Source of the DNA: Oreocharis arfaki | Lineage: Eukaryota; Chordata; Aves; Passeriformes; Paramythiidae | Direction: 5' to 3' | Assembly (NCBI GenBank): GCA_013398015.1 | Contig: VZRR01012752.1 | Span: 1,197,680 to 1,261,679, forward strand | Length of the DNA: 64,000 nucleotides | In this document: positions 24,262-38,329 of the stretch, one piece after another | Numbering within the stretch: position 1 is the first letter of the stretch | Layout of the letters: each line of letters starts with the position of its first letter | Notes under the pieces: generated by a model | What the model saw: only the letters and a program-made list of their open reading frames with translations | What the model was told of the DNA's origin: nothing | Databases searched by the model: none | Position numbers and translations under genes: made by a program

Positions 24262-25327
24262 TACAAACACTGATCATTCAGTGTCATTTCAGTCTAATCC
24301 TCCCCAAGGAATCTATTAACCAGAACCTGGGTTACGCTCTCCTTCAGGGGCGAGTTGTAAGGATTTATCTGTCTGCACTTTGTGTGTGTGCTAACAGGGA
24401 ACACGTGCTCAGCCTTGCTGCCAGCTGGACCTGGAGATGAAATGCTGCAGCAGCCTCACATATTCAACAATGGCTGTCAGATCTTAAAGTCTGCATGAAG
24501 GACTTCTTGATCGTGCCTTTTTTGGGCACTAGAAGAAGGATCATGGCTGTGACAGGCACTGTCTCTCAGTCTGAAGGCAGGACTGGTGTCACCTGGCATG
24601 TGAGGTTTTGGTGTTCTTCTTTGTCAGCAGGGCAGATGCTGCTCTTCTCCCTGTGTTTCAGCACAGGTTCTGCAAGAAGGGGGCTCCTGCAATTTAAAAG
24701 AGGTCTCAACTTCTTTTGGCTCAACCAGTTTGGCTCCTAAATTGCTCAAAACAGCACAACAGTGAGCAACCACTTGCCAGAGGTTTTGTCTCTCCTGTTA
24801 GATTGCAAAACCTTAAGAATTATCTTGTCTTTTTGGGAGTGGGGAGGAAATTGTCACAACCACCATCCATCATTTAGCACTCTTCTGCAACAGTTGTAGG
24901 TGTTCAGTCATCCAAATATGTCTTCATGTTCAGATGTTGATACTAGTGCCGCCACTGTGAGAAGCAGATCCATCTCTTCACTGGGACTCGTTCCTCCATG
25001 TCACACCACTCCTAACTTGGTCAAATCTCAGCTGAACAACATCAGAGTTAAAGCAGTTTATTTATCATCTTATCTGCCAATAAATTGGGAGAGATTTGCA
25101 GTGAAGGTCTTAGTAAGAATTTGGAGTTTGGAAAATAGGAAGCGTTAAAGAAAAAAAAAAACAAAGCAAGAAAACTAATACAAAACTGCTCCCAAACTCT
25201 GTTTTCTGAAATAATGTACCTAAATTGTTATCTCAAGTAGAAATTGATTCGAATTTCTCTTTTCTTCTGTCCAATTCAAGCAGTTTTGGTCGCTGAAATT
25301 CTTGAGACTGAAATCAACAGAGGAAGG

Positions 25328-25370
25328 TCTTTTCTCTCTCTCTCTCTCCCCCTCCTTCCCTCCCTCCCCC
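25328..25370. repeat. Pure pyrimidine tract (CT)n/(CCT)n
   Basis: Forty-three consecutive pyrimidines: TCTTTTCTCTCTC, then CCCCCTCCTTCCC repeats. A homopyrimidine run of this length can adopt triplex (H-DNA) structure in principle. Confidence 0.9.
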
Positions 25371-26034
25371 AATGTTATCAAGAGCAGACTAAAACAACCT
25401 TTCAGAAGATTCCTGTGATTTTTAAAACATTGGCTTGCCTTTTAGCAATCTTTCAGCACACTTACAGTCAGGATGATTAACGGCACAATTTGTTTCAGAC
25501 TGACTATTGAATTTGAGAATTTAGTCATCAAAAGTTTTGGGTTGCACCAGATAATTGATCAAGAGAGTTGCAGTCAATTTGCTTCCATCACTGAACAGTA
25601 CTGAATCACACACACAAATCCATCCCTATTTAGAAGAGCACTTACACTGAATGAAAAGTTTGATTCAATTGCCTCTGCCATCAAGGATAGAAACACACAG
25701 AATGATCATTCTAACCACCATAGCTCAGAATTCAAATGGGCTCAATGAACCAGCTTAAGAAGAAACTAGGCTGCAAATTTTTTTGCATGAATTACTGAGA
25801 AAATAATTATGAATGGCAATTACACTGGGAAGAATTAGGCTTTGTTCAGAGAGAACTCTTGAATAGAAAGAATATTCATAAGTTCCTTGTTAGAAATTGT
25901 TTACCCTACCCTAAACAAACAAGAGATATTAAATAAAAGAATTACCAAATAAGTGAAATTAAATTATTTCAAAAACATAATCTGAATTTTATTAATCTTA
26001 GTCATAATTAGTAAAAACAGAAGCATATTATATG

Positions 26035-26070
26035 CACACACACACATATATATACATATATATATATATT
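26035..26070. repeat. (CA)n(TA)n compound microsatellite
   Basis: Alternating purine-pyrimidine DNA, CACACA followed by TATATA, with one interrupting C. Confidence 0.9.
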
Positions 26071-29039
26071 TCTCATATAAATATAAACAAGACAGGACAA
26101 GATGTAAATATACATTTTGTTTTGCCTTAGTGAATAAATATAATTTGAAAGGTTCTGTTTCTAGAAAGCCAAAAGAATAAACACACTCATTTTGTTTGTG
26201 AATCTGATCAAAATCTTTCAAAGACAGATCTTGAACAGACTATACTTACTTAATTTGCTTAATCTTTGGGCAATTTATCCTTAATCATCAGGTAATTTTC
26301 TGCATTTAACCCAAGGATTTGTTTATTATTTTTCACAACTGCCTTCGTAAGAATTTGAGAGGTATTTGTAAAGCAAAAAGTTTTCAGCTGCAGAGGTTAT
26401 TTTATTGGATATTTTTTCACTGAACTGAAGTCAATAGAAGCTGCTTTGAAATCTAAACATTTCTTCAGGGCAATAAAGCTTCATTCATTGTTTGGAGCAG
26501 TGCAACTCTGACTAACTTTGATCATCTCATAAACACATGGGGCAAAAAACTTCGCCACAAAAGTGCAAGGAGAGAAAACCAGAAAGAGCAAATGGAAACA
26601 GGTAGCTCACTACAGAGCATCTGGTTTCACATGTCAGTCGTCTTGGCAGGGGACAGTGAACCTAAGCAATACCTTTTTCCCATCTCTCTATCCCTATTGT
26701 GGCCAACTCAACACAAATCAACCCTACTGCACATATGTCAATGTAAACTCATGGGACCAATGATCTAGGCTATAAAGAAAACCTGTCTTTTGGAGATTAA
26801 TTAATAAAAAATGTTTAATTAGATTAAATTTACAAACTTAAGTTAGAGAAAAAAATTGGCAGAGGCTGGCTCCAGGAGAGGTGGGAGGATGGGAAGTCCT
26901 GGTGCTGAGCAGCTGCAAGCACAAAGGTTTGCCAGGAGGAGAGTCACTTGGGTAAAGCAGATGCTCCGTGAGCTCATTCTGCTTTGTGCTTGTGGGGGCA
27001 CTTCAGAAAAGCTTGGCAATTCCTCAGGAAAAGAAAATGGCCATGAAAGGATTCTCTGAGAGGCTTCAGTCAGACACAAACTAAGGCTCAGTTGTGGTGC
27101 AATGACTGAAGAGTCATCAGAGATTATTAATTTCCTGACCCGCAGAGTAGGAGACATAAATGATTTGATCACAGTATGACCCTCTCATATTCCCTCATTA
27201 AGAAATGATACATAGGCTTACACAACACTGGAAGATCACAAATATTGTTCTTCCACAGACAGAAGACCAAATAAAACATTAATTCCCTGACACTTTGGAA
27301 GGCTAGTCAGAAGATTTATGACCACTGTTAAGTTTAGAAATGCTAAACAGAATGGTTGCATCATTAGTATTCAAAAAAATTTGCTAAGTGTATTTTCGTT
27401 GTGGCGCCAGCAATGAAAACCTTTTTTTTTTTCTTGAAACAAATATAGTGTGGCTGAAGTGCTACTATTTATTTTATAGACATAGAGTATGTAAGGGTCA
27501 TTCTGATTCTGGTCTTCTTCTCAGGAGCTGGTTATAAATAAAATAATATACCATTCCTGGACCAGAGGAGAATTGATACCTGGCGAAATCCTAGAGGACT
27601 ATCTCTGTGTCAGTTGATAGAGTCCTTTTTCTAGTGCTAATTTTTCTATGTTAGTAGGAATGCTACCATTTTGTGGCAATTTTTCATTCTGTTTGTAGAT
27701 TTCTTTTGCTATTTATCATTCATTTTGTTTATTCAGATGCTGATGAGAATCTAGGGGAGGAACAAGCAGCAGTTCATCATTAAGAGGCAACCCTCACTGT
27801 AAATATAAAGGCCCAAAGAATGACAGGCCAGTGGAAACTTTTCCAAAGAAGGAAAGGAAACATAGGTATTTCACCAGCTTCAGGAGATCCAGTGCCTCAC
27901 AGCTGCCCCTCCAGAATGTTTATTAAAGGGATAGTGTTCTGAGACCTGCCTGGATTTGCCAGCATGTTCCAGTTCTTGGCATTTCCAGAAATTTGAATGA
28001 AGCTGATACAGTACTTACTGATCATCAACATGTCACAACAGCTTTAGAGTGAACTAACTTGTGATCAATACTTTGTCAAGAAAGAACGGAGCAATTACTC
28101 TGTCAGAGAAGAAACTTCCAGGAGATGTCTGAGAAGTGTAATTCATGTACAGCAAAACATATTTTCAGACAAAAAATAAAAAGTATCAGTAAGGACAAGA
28201 AGTGGTGAAGTGATGGATGTGCAGACATACATATGTACAGTGCTGCAGCAAAGAAGATAGGCATTAAGAACCTTGTCCTTTTCAGGTGCAAGATGATGAA
28301 CTAGCTGTGCATGAGTCATGGCTTTCTCCCCAGCCTGCATTAAAGGTCAATGTACCAGCTTCTGTTGTGTGCTTCAAGCTAGTAAAAATCACTGTGAGAA
28401 AATCAAGCTTCAGCAGTCATCTCAAAGGAAGGCAGATATTATTTGCGTGGACTCTGGCACCTGCAGGAATAACTACAATTAGCAGGTGCTCCTGGGTTTA
28501 GCAGAGGGGACAGGTCCTGCAGTTCCGATAAGGTAACGTGGCTGTGGGGATTGAGACAGGCGGTTGTTACTGATCGACTTCCACTCCTTTTCAAGGTTAG
28601 TGCCTTTGCAGGCAAGCAAAAGCTTAGGGAAAGGAAACATTTCTTTCTTTCACAGAACAGAATCTTTGCAAATTAGACAACCATAGGAGCATTTGCAAGA
28701 TCACTTTCTGAAACTGCAGAAATTCACATGTTCTTTGCAAGTCCCTAAAAGGACATGAAGTGTGGGAATTAACAGCAGGTCAGAAAGCCTGTCTGAGTCT
28801 GACATTGGTCTCAGCACAGTCCATTTCTACCTGTGAGAAATCTAGTTGAGAGAAGCAAGAAATTCAAAACAATAGAGGGAGTAAACAGCAATAAAACTGC
28901 TGCTGGCATTTTGTTTGGATTCTTGAGATATCTGTGTTGTAGATAACTAATAATAGTATAGTGTATTTAAAATAGCCAATGAATCTACTGCAGTAGTTGA
29001 GCAACCAATAGACAACTAACACAAATAATAAACATACAA

Positions 29040-29056
29040 ATATATATATATATATA
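29040..29056. repeat. (TA)n microsatellite
   Basis: About eight TA units in an AT-rich setting. Confidence 0.85.
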
Positions 29057-31773
29057 GCACTGACTCTTAGAATAAATGCTTTTTACCTACACTTTATGTT
29101 AGAATTAGTGTGTGTCGCGCATCCACCTCAACTGCGACAATGAAGTGCCATATTTGAAGCATAGTTGTTGCAATCTACTTTTTTATGCTAGAAAGTAAAA
29201 GAGACTCAGGCCAGGTGCCGTCAAAAAATATCTCTTCTGACAAGTATTGCATGTAAGCTATCATGCAAAAAGTTGAAGATGATCTTTGTGATGGGAATCC
29301 ACTGGGCTGAATCCAAAGAATTCGGACTGACAACTCAAAAAGGAATTTGTACACAAGTAGGGCAATTCACTCCCTAGGACCCTAAGCAGTCCTGCAGCTT
29401 AGGAAGGCAGCTTTCTCTGTTCCTACCAAATCACTGTATGCACAGTAGTAATACATTCAAAGGCACAGAGATCAACAAGACAGAAATCTTTACGAGCCAG
29501 AATTACTGCCATGTAGGGACAAATTCTGTGCAAGATTGCTTTAGTGAGGATCTGGAGAAAGAGGGAGGGAATTATGTGATTCAAACTGTGCATATTGTGG
29601 AGGAGAAAGAGACCAGGATAGGATTGGTGGGGCTAAACATACACATGTGAAAATGTGGATCTCTATGTCTGAGCTTGTCATCTGGGTACATCCAGAGTGT
29701 GATTAATGTGTCCTAAAGGAGCTATCTAAACCAGACTACATGACACATGTACTGTAAGTGCCTTTTTCCCTGCTGCCCCAAGGGTAACCAAAGCTGTCAA
29801 ATTCAGGTATAGATGACTACACTGTAGACATTTAACTAGCCAGGAAGTCCCTTGTTCCTGTCTTAAGGTAACTCACATCTTCATCAAAGGAAAGTGTTGC
29901 ATTATTCGTCCAATATACTTTGAGAGAGCATATGTTAACTGTTACTAAGAATTTTCTTTTTCAGCATGAAATATTTAAAGTTTTGATGGTAATGTTATAA
30001 CAATTTTCTTTAATCACCAAAAGGGAGTATTCTAAGGACAGTTACCAAACTACAATTTGTTCTCTCTAAGGAAGACTTCAGCTCTAAATGTTTTAAAAAA
30101 ATACATCATTACAGTTTGCAAAATTAGATAATGCCAATTTCTGAATATTTTTTTCTTTTAAAACAGTTTTCTTACTATCTGCTAATAGCATCCACAGACA
30201 TTCAGAGAGGGAGGCTTTCTTTCCTGTTCAGACTACATTTTGTGTTAAGGCACCTGTTATCCCTTCTTCCTTCTTTGCCTGGAATGGGCAACAGCAGATC
30301 ACTACCAAAATGCTAAAAATATACGGTTTACCACCATTTTCATGTATGTGATTAAAAACAAAGGAGACACATTATTTATAAAACACAACTGAAACTTTCC
30401 TTGCCTTTTGGATCTCTTTGTTATTGGGAATTTGCAAGAAGCCCAGAGCATTTTTTCTCCCTGACCATTAACAGGTGTCAAGAAAAAAAAAAAAAATCTC
30501 TGTTCTCTGTCTCTCAGCTTCCAAGCATGGATTTATGGAAAATATCTTGCAACCTCCTTAAAGGCACAAATGGGGTTTGGCTTAGAAATCAGACATATGG
30601 AGCCTGCTACATGTATATACTAAATGTAGGCTTTTTTCTAAGACCTTTGAGGATCGGAGAAAAGGTTTTACGGTGAGAAACTTAACAGGATCAGGTTGTT
30701 TAGTGTATCACAAGTTGCATGACTTGTGGCTTGATGCCTGTGCCTAAGTACCTTTAGAGGTAATAAAATCTGGATACACAGGAAATTTTAAATCCAGTGA
30801 AGAAAGACATATTTGGAAGAGTATCCCAATACAGACGTATTTGGGAGCTGAAGCTATACACGTTACAGTGAGAAATTATATTCACATGTTTAAATGTGAG
30901 GACAATTTCCCATTAAAATGGATAACCAAGAGAGGAGCAAGATCCTCCACCTCTTGGGGTTTTCAATCTCAGCCTCATTCATCCTTCTGAAAGCTGTGCT
31001 TTAGTCAAACAAATTGTCTTCATACATGGATGACTGCATGAAGTGCTAGTGGCTTGTGAAAATGGTCAGACCTGATGATGTAAAACTCCTTGTCTTTACA
31101 TGTTATGAGTGTAGGAAGATTCTCATTTGTGCAAAGTTGTAGTAAATTATTACTGCAGGGGAAGGTTAACTTTTGCCTTGCATGGCCTCTGGAATCCCAT
31201 TCAGTCTGTGTAAGTTAGAGACAGTGATTTTTTTCCTTTCTGCTCAAGGAAAATGTATTTGTCTAAGATCAAGCTGGTTGATAACGTCAGAATTTCTGTC
31301 CCCTTACTGCTTATTATTTATTGAAAAGTACTTCACAGAATTTTTAATGAAGATGCTATCTCCTAGCCCTAGAAGCAAGTCAGGTATCATTATCTCACTT
31401 TCTGGCCCCATAAACGCAGAGATGTGCAGTCACTTGCAACAGGGTGGGGAATGGATTGGAAATCCCTGATAGAGGTGACTTAAATCCTACTTACATACAC
31501 AGGTGCTTTCCAGAATTACACCTGACCCCTGTACCCAGCTTTTCTTTGTGTGGTCCTGGGCCTGCGTTCTGCACAGTACCCTTTCAGAAAGCCAGAATTT
31601 CTTCCCTTTGTGATCTTTCTGCCCCTTACTAACAGCATTGTAGGTAATATGCCTTCTTTGGGACACTCACCCTTATTATAGGAATTTTCATCTCAAATTA
31701 GAGATATATCTCCAACAAGCTTAATGAACTAGGAGAGATAAGACTAACTGTGCCCGCCACAGGAGGACATATC

Positions 31774-31827
31774 AAAGGGGGGGGAGGGGGGGGAAGAAAA
31801 AAAAGAGGAAGAAAAGGGGAAAAAGAG
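31774..31827. repeat. 54-nt pure purine tract with two G8 runs
   Basis: After ATC there are 54 consecutive purines: AAA, then G8-A-G8 (31777-31793), then A-rich AAGAAAAAAAAGAGGAAG, ending before CCTTTTTTTC. The G-runs could form a G-quadruplex and the mirror purine strand a triplex. It is followed immediately by a T7 run. Confidence 0.92.
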
Positions 31828-33690
31828 CCTTTTTTTCTGAAGAGGCCACCTGTGTTTTTTCAGCGCTTACAATCGGCCCCAGCAGGAAACACTTCAGCAT
31901 GAATCACAGCTGTCAGTCTTTCGGTTGATGCTGCTGTGTCTGCTCCCCTCCACGAGCTGAGGAGGGATTCAGGGATTTGCAAACTACAGAAGAGGACCTG
32001 CTCAGCAACAATGATGCCAAATGGCCTGGTACTGTAAGTGCTCCATTTCCACAGTTCTTGCAGGGTTTGGTAGGAGTAGGGAGTTCTCCCTGTGGTATCA
32101 GATTTTGGCCTGTGCTTCCAGATGATGGTAAATAGGTGAAAGCCTGTGTGGGGATGCTTGCAGTCAGTCACACCTCCTCCATTCCCTGGGAGCAACACCT
32201 AAGGGGTGACCCGAAAATGTACCCAAGAAAGGTCCTGTGAGAAAAAAACAGGATCCCTGTCAATGTCAGCCATTTGGTCAATGTAACAATGCACTAATAT
32301 TTTTAAATTCCATTGTTCTTCTTATAAAACATGAGAAGTTGACAAAAAGCTTAAGCAGATTTGATTTTACATGATAAGACAGGAACAAGGAAGCTCATAG
32401 ACATAAAGAGGTGAGTATACTGCCAACATCTGAAATGTTCTTATTTCTGCAGTATTAACATAAGATTATACAAAATCTTTGTCTTTTTAAAATATTCGGG
32501 TAGATTTTAATATTTTTACCTAAATTAAAGTCCTAGGGGCTTTAAAAAGACCAACTGGTATCAGAAGCTTTGGAACATAATGTTAAATAATGCTGACCAA
32601 GAAAAAAGCACCGTAGTTGGTTGAAAAAAATTTGGCATAAATTAAATTTTTCTTATCTTATCTACGTTAATTCTGTACTAAGAGACAAGTGCTCAAGAAG
32701 TTGCAGATTTAATGAGTTACATGGACACCAATCTGAAGCAGAGGCGCACGTCACTAATGTGATGATCTCAGAGGCCCTTGTGAGTTCCTTCAGCTGATGA
32801 TGAAGGTGGCTAAAGTACTTTCCTATATTAAAATACATAACAGGACATGCATCATAAGGGGCTGTTTGACCAATGAACATGTTATGAGCATCATCAAAGA
32901 CAGCTGCTGTTTTCCACACAAATTTCTACTGCCTGATGGTGTAGGCACAGCTACAGCTCTGAAACTTGCTGGCTCTCAAGTCCCAGCAGAAACAGCAATT
33001 CATTTAAAGCTAATGGCACAGAATCTATTTAGATACATTTGTCTAAGTCAGAATGAGAACCCTTTGCTTTTGTTTTTGGGTTTTTTTGTCTTTTTTTTTT
33101 CCTGTATGCTGTTTCAGCTCAGAAGAATATATGAAGACAAGCTATAAGCCACAGCATGGTTAGCAGATAGTAAACCCTCTAGCGGGTACTCAGCTGCTGT
33201 GATGCAAGTGGTGCTGGTCTAGCGAATTTATGTGTTATTAGTAACAAACATCTCTTGTTAAAGGCTTCTTACAGGAGAGAAAGAGGATTTCCCCCCCGGC
33301 TACCTCCAGATGTGATGAGAGCAGAAAGGCTGGGGCCTTACGTTGCAGAACCTGACACAATATTTAGATATTTCCTTTCACAATAGTTAGAGGGACAGTA
33401 ACTCTATCATTACACCTTCTTGTCTGTGTACAATATCCTCTGCAGACAGAAGTATGTTACAGGCAATCACACAATTCCCTTACTGCAGATACTCACACAC
33501 ACAGATTGTTGTATTGGGAAGACTTCTTATTTTCAACATAATTAAAGTGATTCGCTTGAAAATAGGCACTTGTTTCTTCTCTCATTTTGCATCAATATCC
33601 TAAATCTGTTTTCTCCTATTTTGTCTGTTTCCTTTGTCTGTCCTTCCCTAACAGGGTCTCATCATCTAATTTGATTTTTCCACAACAGGA

Positions 33691-34060
33691 TAGAATCATT
33701 GTATCATAGAATCACAGAATAGTTTGGATTGGAAGGGACCATCTAGTTCCAACATGGAACCTTGCCATGCTAGGGAATCTTCCACTAAACCCTGAGCTGA
33801 TCAGGGTCCCATCCAGCCTGACCTTGAACACTTGCAGGGATAGGGAGTACACAGCATCTCTGGGCAACCTGTTCCAGTTACTCACCACCTTTATAGTAAA
33901 GAATTTCTTCCTAATATCTAAGCTAAAGCCATTTCCATAGAGGCCATCACCTTAAAGACGTTTCCCCTTGTTCAATCACTACATGCCCTCCTGGAAAGTC
34001 CCTCTCCAGTCTTACTTTTGCTTCCCTTAGGCACCAGAAAGCTGCTATAATGTCTTCCTA
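33691..34060 (-). mobile_element. CR1 LINE fragment, 3' part
   Basis: Reverse-oriented CR1 3' end. The left edge shows the tail repeats TAGAATCATT and CATAGAATCACAGAATAG, then TTGGATTGGAAGGGACCATC, followed by AGGGATAGGGAGTACACAGC, GGGCAACCTGTTCCAGT and AAGAATTTCTTCCTAATATC, all characteristic of the CR1 3' untranslated region. It is truncated before any reverse transcriptase sequence. Confidence 0.95.
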
Positions 34061-36935
34061 GAGTAGTTTGGTTGGGATCCTTTGCTACAACTTGCTCAAT
34101 TCTTTCCCCAAAGGCAAAATGGGGAATCATTCCCAGCAGAAAATTATTTACACCTTGGCCTGTGAGCTTCTGGGAGGATGTGGTGAGGCTGTTGACATAG
34201 CATTATTGCTTCCTACAGACAGTGACTTGGAATCACTGGGTAATGTTATGATACAGTAACTAAGGATTTGCTTGCCCCATTATTTTTCTTATCTGTATTG
34301 TGTTTTTCTCCTTTCACTGATGCTTTCTCACTCCCTTTTGCTGTCTCTACCCTGTGATAATGCGTGCACCCAGGGTGACTATACAGCAGTAACAAATTAT
34401 TAGATAATTGGAAAGGAGGGTACTTACATTTGAACTACATGCAAAAAACACTCTCTTGGGTCACTTAACATAGAGGTCTTCATAACACAAGGTCTCCAAG
34501 CTAAAAATGTCTGTTTCACTAATAATTCATTTTCAAAACAGATAATTAAGCAGTGAGACACTCCAAAGCATTTATTACTGTTCAATAATGCCTGGCACAA
34601 TGCAGAAGAATTTTGGTGCTAACTTGTTCCTGATAACCTTTCTGATTCTGCAGGCTCTGCTGAATCGTTTTTTGTCTTTCTTTTTCTGTTCAAAATGCCC
34701 TTAAAAATGCAGACTTCAGTGCAACATGTGAATCATTTAAGCCCAAGATGCCAATTAGGCTGTAAAGCACAGAGTATACACATATGTTTTTTGAAAAGTA
34801 CATGCTTGTGGTTCAGTTTGAAAATGTGAGGCTGGTTTGTTTTCTTTCCCAGAATGAAACCTAATGCAGCAAGGTTTAATTGGATATCTGTGGGAGGCAG
34901 TCCCTGTGTTGAACTTCTGTCTCTCCCTGATTTATTTACATGGGTGCATATATGAATGGAGAAAAGCAGATTGTGATTCCAACCCATTAATGAAACTCTT
35001 CTGAAAACATAACAGGGAAGTAAAAACATCAAGGGTTTTGTGCTGATTACTTGTGTAATTTTCTGAAGGCTGTGAAGGAGAAAAGGCAGTGTTGCTAATT
35101 GTTAAATGGGATGTGATCCAAAAGCCAGAGCCAACAGCCATCGGAAAAGGGTATATATTGGGGGTTTGAGGATGTTTTTTATAATCTAGACACAGCTGGG
35201 ATGCAGGTAAGGCCAGTGGTGATGACATTTCCTATAGAAAGCTGTCAGGATGGGATGTTTTCCAGTTGTTTCTCTTTGCAAGGATCACGTCATTATGTGG
35301 CCATTTCTCATCCCTAGGAGACTTGAGGACTTCAGATCAATATTTCACGTAGGTGATTAGTGGATATCAGGATTAGGGTTTGCAATTATCTAATTCCAAG
35401 GTGAGGAAGCAATTGGAAACAAGTGGCTGCATAGACTAAAATAACTAGATCACATCATTCTTCTAATGTAAAGCATATATATGCTGAAAGATGGAACAGA
35501 AAGAATTAAGTATTCATTTCCAGAACTGCAGACAATCAGTTTCATAGGATCAAATGTCACTCTGATTAAGATCACTGTCAAAAGATAGAAGAGGAAAACA
35601 CTGTTTTATAAGCCTGCATGTTAAACATTTTTATTCTGCCACTGTAACAAGCATTTCAATGTAGGCATTACAGTAGGTTAAATCCCTTTGCCAGGCCTTG
35701 CAGGCTCTTCAGGGTAAACATCACTGGAGATCAGCCACTGCCCCGCCCCACCATGGGAAGATCATCCGATGCTTTTGCCATGGACAAGTGTGCTGTGATT
35801 GTGTCAGGTGCACTAATTCTGACAGCAGGCACATCTGCAGAGAAAGCAAGAAATGTATTTTTCTCATCTTCTCATCTGATTTTCTGTAAGACAAAACGAG
35901 CATTTTGGAAATTTAATAAAGTCATCTGCATGATGTGTCACCTTGCAGGTTTCCTGCAATAGGAAGAATGTATGAAAAAAAAGGACCTCAAGTGGTAAGT
36001 GTTAATGTCTACAAAAGGCATTTACCCAAACACCTGAAATTACTCCAAACCAGCTATAATCTTTTAGAGGGAGGGGAAGTATAGTTCTTTCAATTAGTGT
36101 TATTGATTCCTCATGTGGAAAGAGAACCTTGAACCAAATTTTTAATTGTTGATGTAGAATACAAATGTCAAACTGATAGAAACTCAAGCTCATTCCATTG
36201 AGACTCCAGAGCACTGTGAACACTCAGCTGGCAGCTGAAGAAGGGACACAGGCTTCCAGTGCTGCTACAGAATGTAATTGAGAGTGAGCGTGGCAGGCTC
36301 CAGAGCCAAGGGGTGTGGTATGCCACTAGGGCTGACACAGCAGCACTCCTGGATAAATATATTCCTGGAGACCTTACAGATAAACTCTGAGCTGATCCCT
36401 TACATTTGCAGTATCCATAAAACCCTTCATGTCACTACTAGGTATGTAACCTCAACAGCTCTGTGGAATTGTCAGGTAGAAAGCATGATGGGTATTTGGG
36501 CTGATGAACAAATTTAGTAGCCAGCATAGAGACAAAAAAAAATTTTCTTTAGCTTTTTTTTTTTTTTAAACAGGGCAATACAAGTAGATTTTTTTTTTCC
36601 TTTTACTGCCAGTTTATTTATTTCTGTTTCATTAAAATGTTTGTTATTATAGACTTAATATTCTTTATTAGAAAACACAACAGAGTCTCCTTGATACAAC
36701 CAGCCATAGCATTAGAGCTCGAAAGATAGATTTAAGAACATTGAAAGGCCACTAGAGAGGGAATTAAAAAAAATTGATCTCCATGAATCTCAGTGGGATA
36801 AAAGGATGTAAATTTTGCATGTAGCTAAGAGGAGTTTTATACTCTCAGTAGAAGTGCCAGTGTTCATGGATTTATTGTAATCACCCAACATCGTCGCTCT
36901 CTTGTGAAGTTTCAGCTTCCCTGTCTGTCGTCATG

Positions 36936-36961
36936 ACACTGAGTCCTGTGTGACTCAGTGT
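36936..36961. repeat. Perfect 10-bp inverted repeat containing AP-1-like sites
   Basis: The arms ACACTGAGTC (36936-36945) and GACTCAGTGT (36952-36961) are exact reverse complements around a CTGTGT spacer. The right arm with its spacer base reads TGACTCAG, the core bound by AP-1/bZIP factors; the left arm carries TGAGTCC, one base short. It could be a regulatory palindrome or chance. Confidence 0.8.
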
Positions 36962-38094
36962 TAAATGGAAAAAGTTATTTGTGAATACCAACCACCTTAG
37001 CAAGACTGTGATAATGCCCTGTTCTCTAGGGTCTTGGGATGGTCTTCCATTGTGTAGAGTGCCATTAAATCTGTATGTAGATTTTATTAAGCTTGTGTAA
37101 TTTTTGTATGGGTTTCAATTTGCTATTCTTCTCATTCTTCCTCCAAATTTCTTATCTGGTTATATATATCTTTTATTTTCTGTTTTGGCTATAATGAGAG
37201 GTCAGAAATTAAAGGATTGTGCTGCACATAAATAAAATGCACTGGATCTGCTGCCACCCTGAACATGCGCTAAAGATGAAGACTGAAGCTTTTATGCTTT
37301 TGCATCTTCCTTGTGACAGTAAATTAAAAAAGGTCATGGCCCAGATTTTTAAATGTCTATCTGTAATGATTTCAGTTTCAGCAAGGAACATGATAGACAG
37401 AACCCAACAAATCTGCTGCAAGTGTTATACTCTGTCCAGTATGAGAAACCAAAGTTGTTAGTGAATGCTCCTAAGAGGTTTTGGCTGGTAAATCTTTTTT
37501 CATCTTACCTCAGTTTACCATATAATTTTGACAAGTATTTTCTAGGTTTCTGGTGGGCTACTACCATAAAAGGAAATTAATAGTATCAATTCTACTGTCT
37601 CTTGCTGGAGTATAAATCAATCTGTCTCTAACGTGCTTTGTGGAGTTACCTTGGATACATAATCTGGCCTGTTGTCCCTGGGGGAAAGTAACATCTTAAT
37701 TGGAAGGGTTTAGTGGGTATAATTACTTCAAGATCTCCACTGACATTTCATAAGGCATTTCAGTTCTTTAACAGTAGTAAACTCAGAGCTGGGTGTCTGT
37801 GCCACCCTCTGTGCAAGTCCATGTTAAAGAAATTCCAGAGCACAAATGCCTTTCATCTAAAAAATACCTTGTCAGCTAGTCTAGCTGTGCACTTCATTAC
37901 CAGAAGTAGGGGGGTGTGGATTTTACCAGCTTGTGGAGAGGAAATGACAGTAGTTCAAATAAGCAACGAAAACAAACTAGCGAGCGGCAGCCTGCAAATG
38001 GAGGTGAGTCAGTGCTGTTGTGTTGCATTCATTCACAGCTGCTTATTAGGTACCGGGACCTTGTCTTCATGGAAACAAAAGACTTCATTTTGGA

Positions 38095-38310
38095 GCAGAG
38101 GCCGCTGCGCAGCGTGGGAAGGCTGACAAGCGCTGAGGAGGAGCTGGTCCTGCCCAGTCCCAGCGATGGGAGGCTTGGAGACTGCAGGGAGCTCTGGTGT
38201 CCCTGGAGCTGGGAGCAGAAGGTCTCCGTGCTGCTGGAGCGCTGGCCGTGGTCACGGAGGCAGGAGCCTGGCTGCAGAGCTCCCCCGGGCAGCAGCCAGA
38301 CAGCAAGGTT
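38095..38310. other. Locally GC-rich patch
   Basis: About 200 bp are clearly richer in G and C than the surrounding AT-rich DNA, with several CpG dinucleotides (for example GCCGCTGCGCAGCGTGG at the left edge). This recalls a weak CpG island or first exon. Frames here on both strands are open for 70-140 codons simply because stop codons are rare in GC-rich DNA. No family could be recognised. Confidence 0.4.
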
Positions 38311-38329
38311 GTTTACTTCTCCAACAGAT

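Larger units (their letters stand above)
22571..33690. other. Long non-coding stretch with simple repeats
   Basis: No gene could be supported across these 11 kb. The open frames are short, overlapping and without domain signatures. Identified content is limited to microsatellites and polypyrimidine or purine tracts at 24237, 25328, 26035, 29040 and 31774. The frame 32662-32919 (minus) reads smoothly but has no recognisable family. Confidence 0.4.

Noticed and set aside
32662..33147. Overlapping open frames on both strands, 85 and 116 codons
   Set aside because: No recognisable family, no clear exon borders, and both strands are open, so coding cannot be told from chance.
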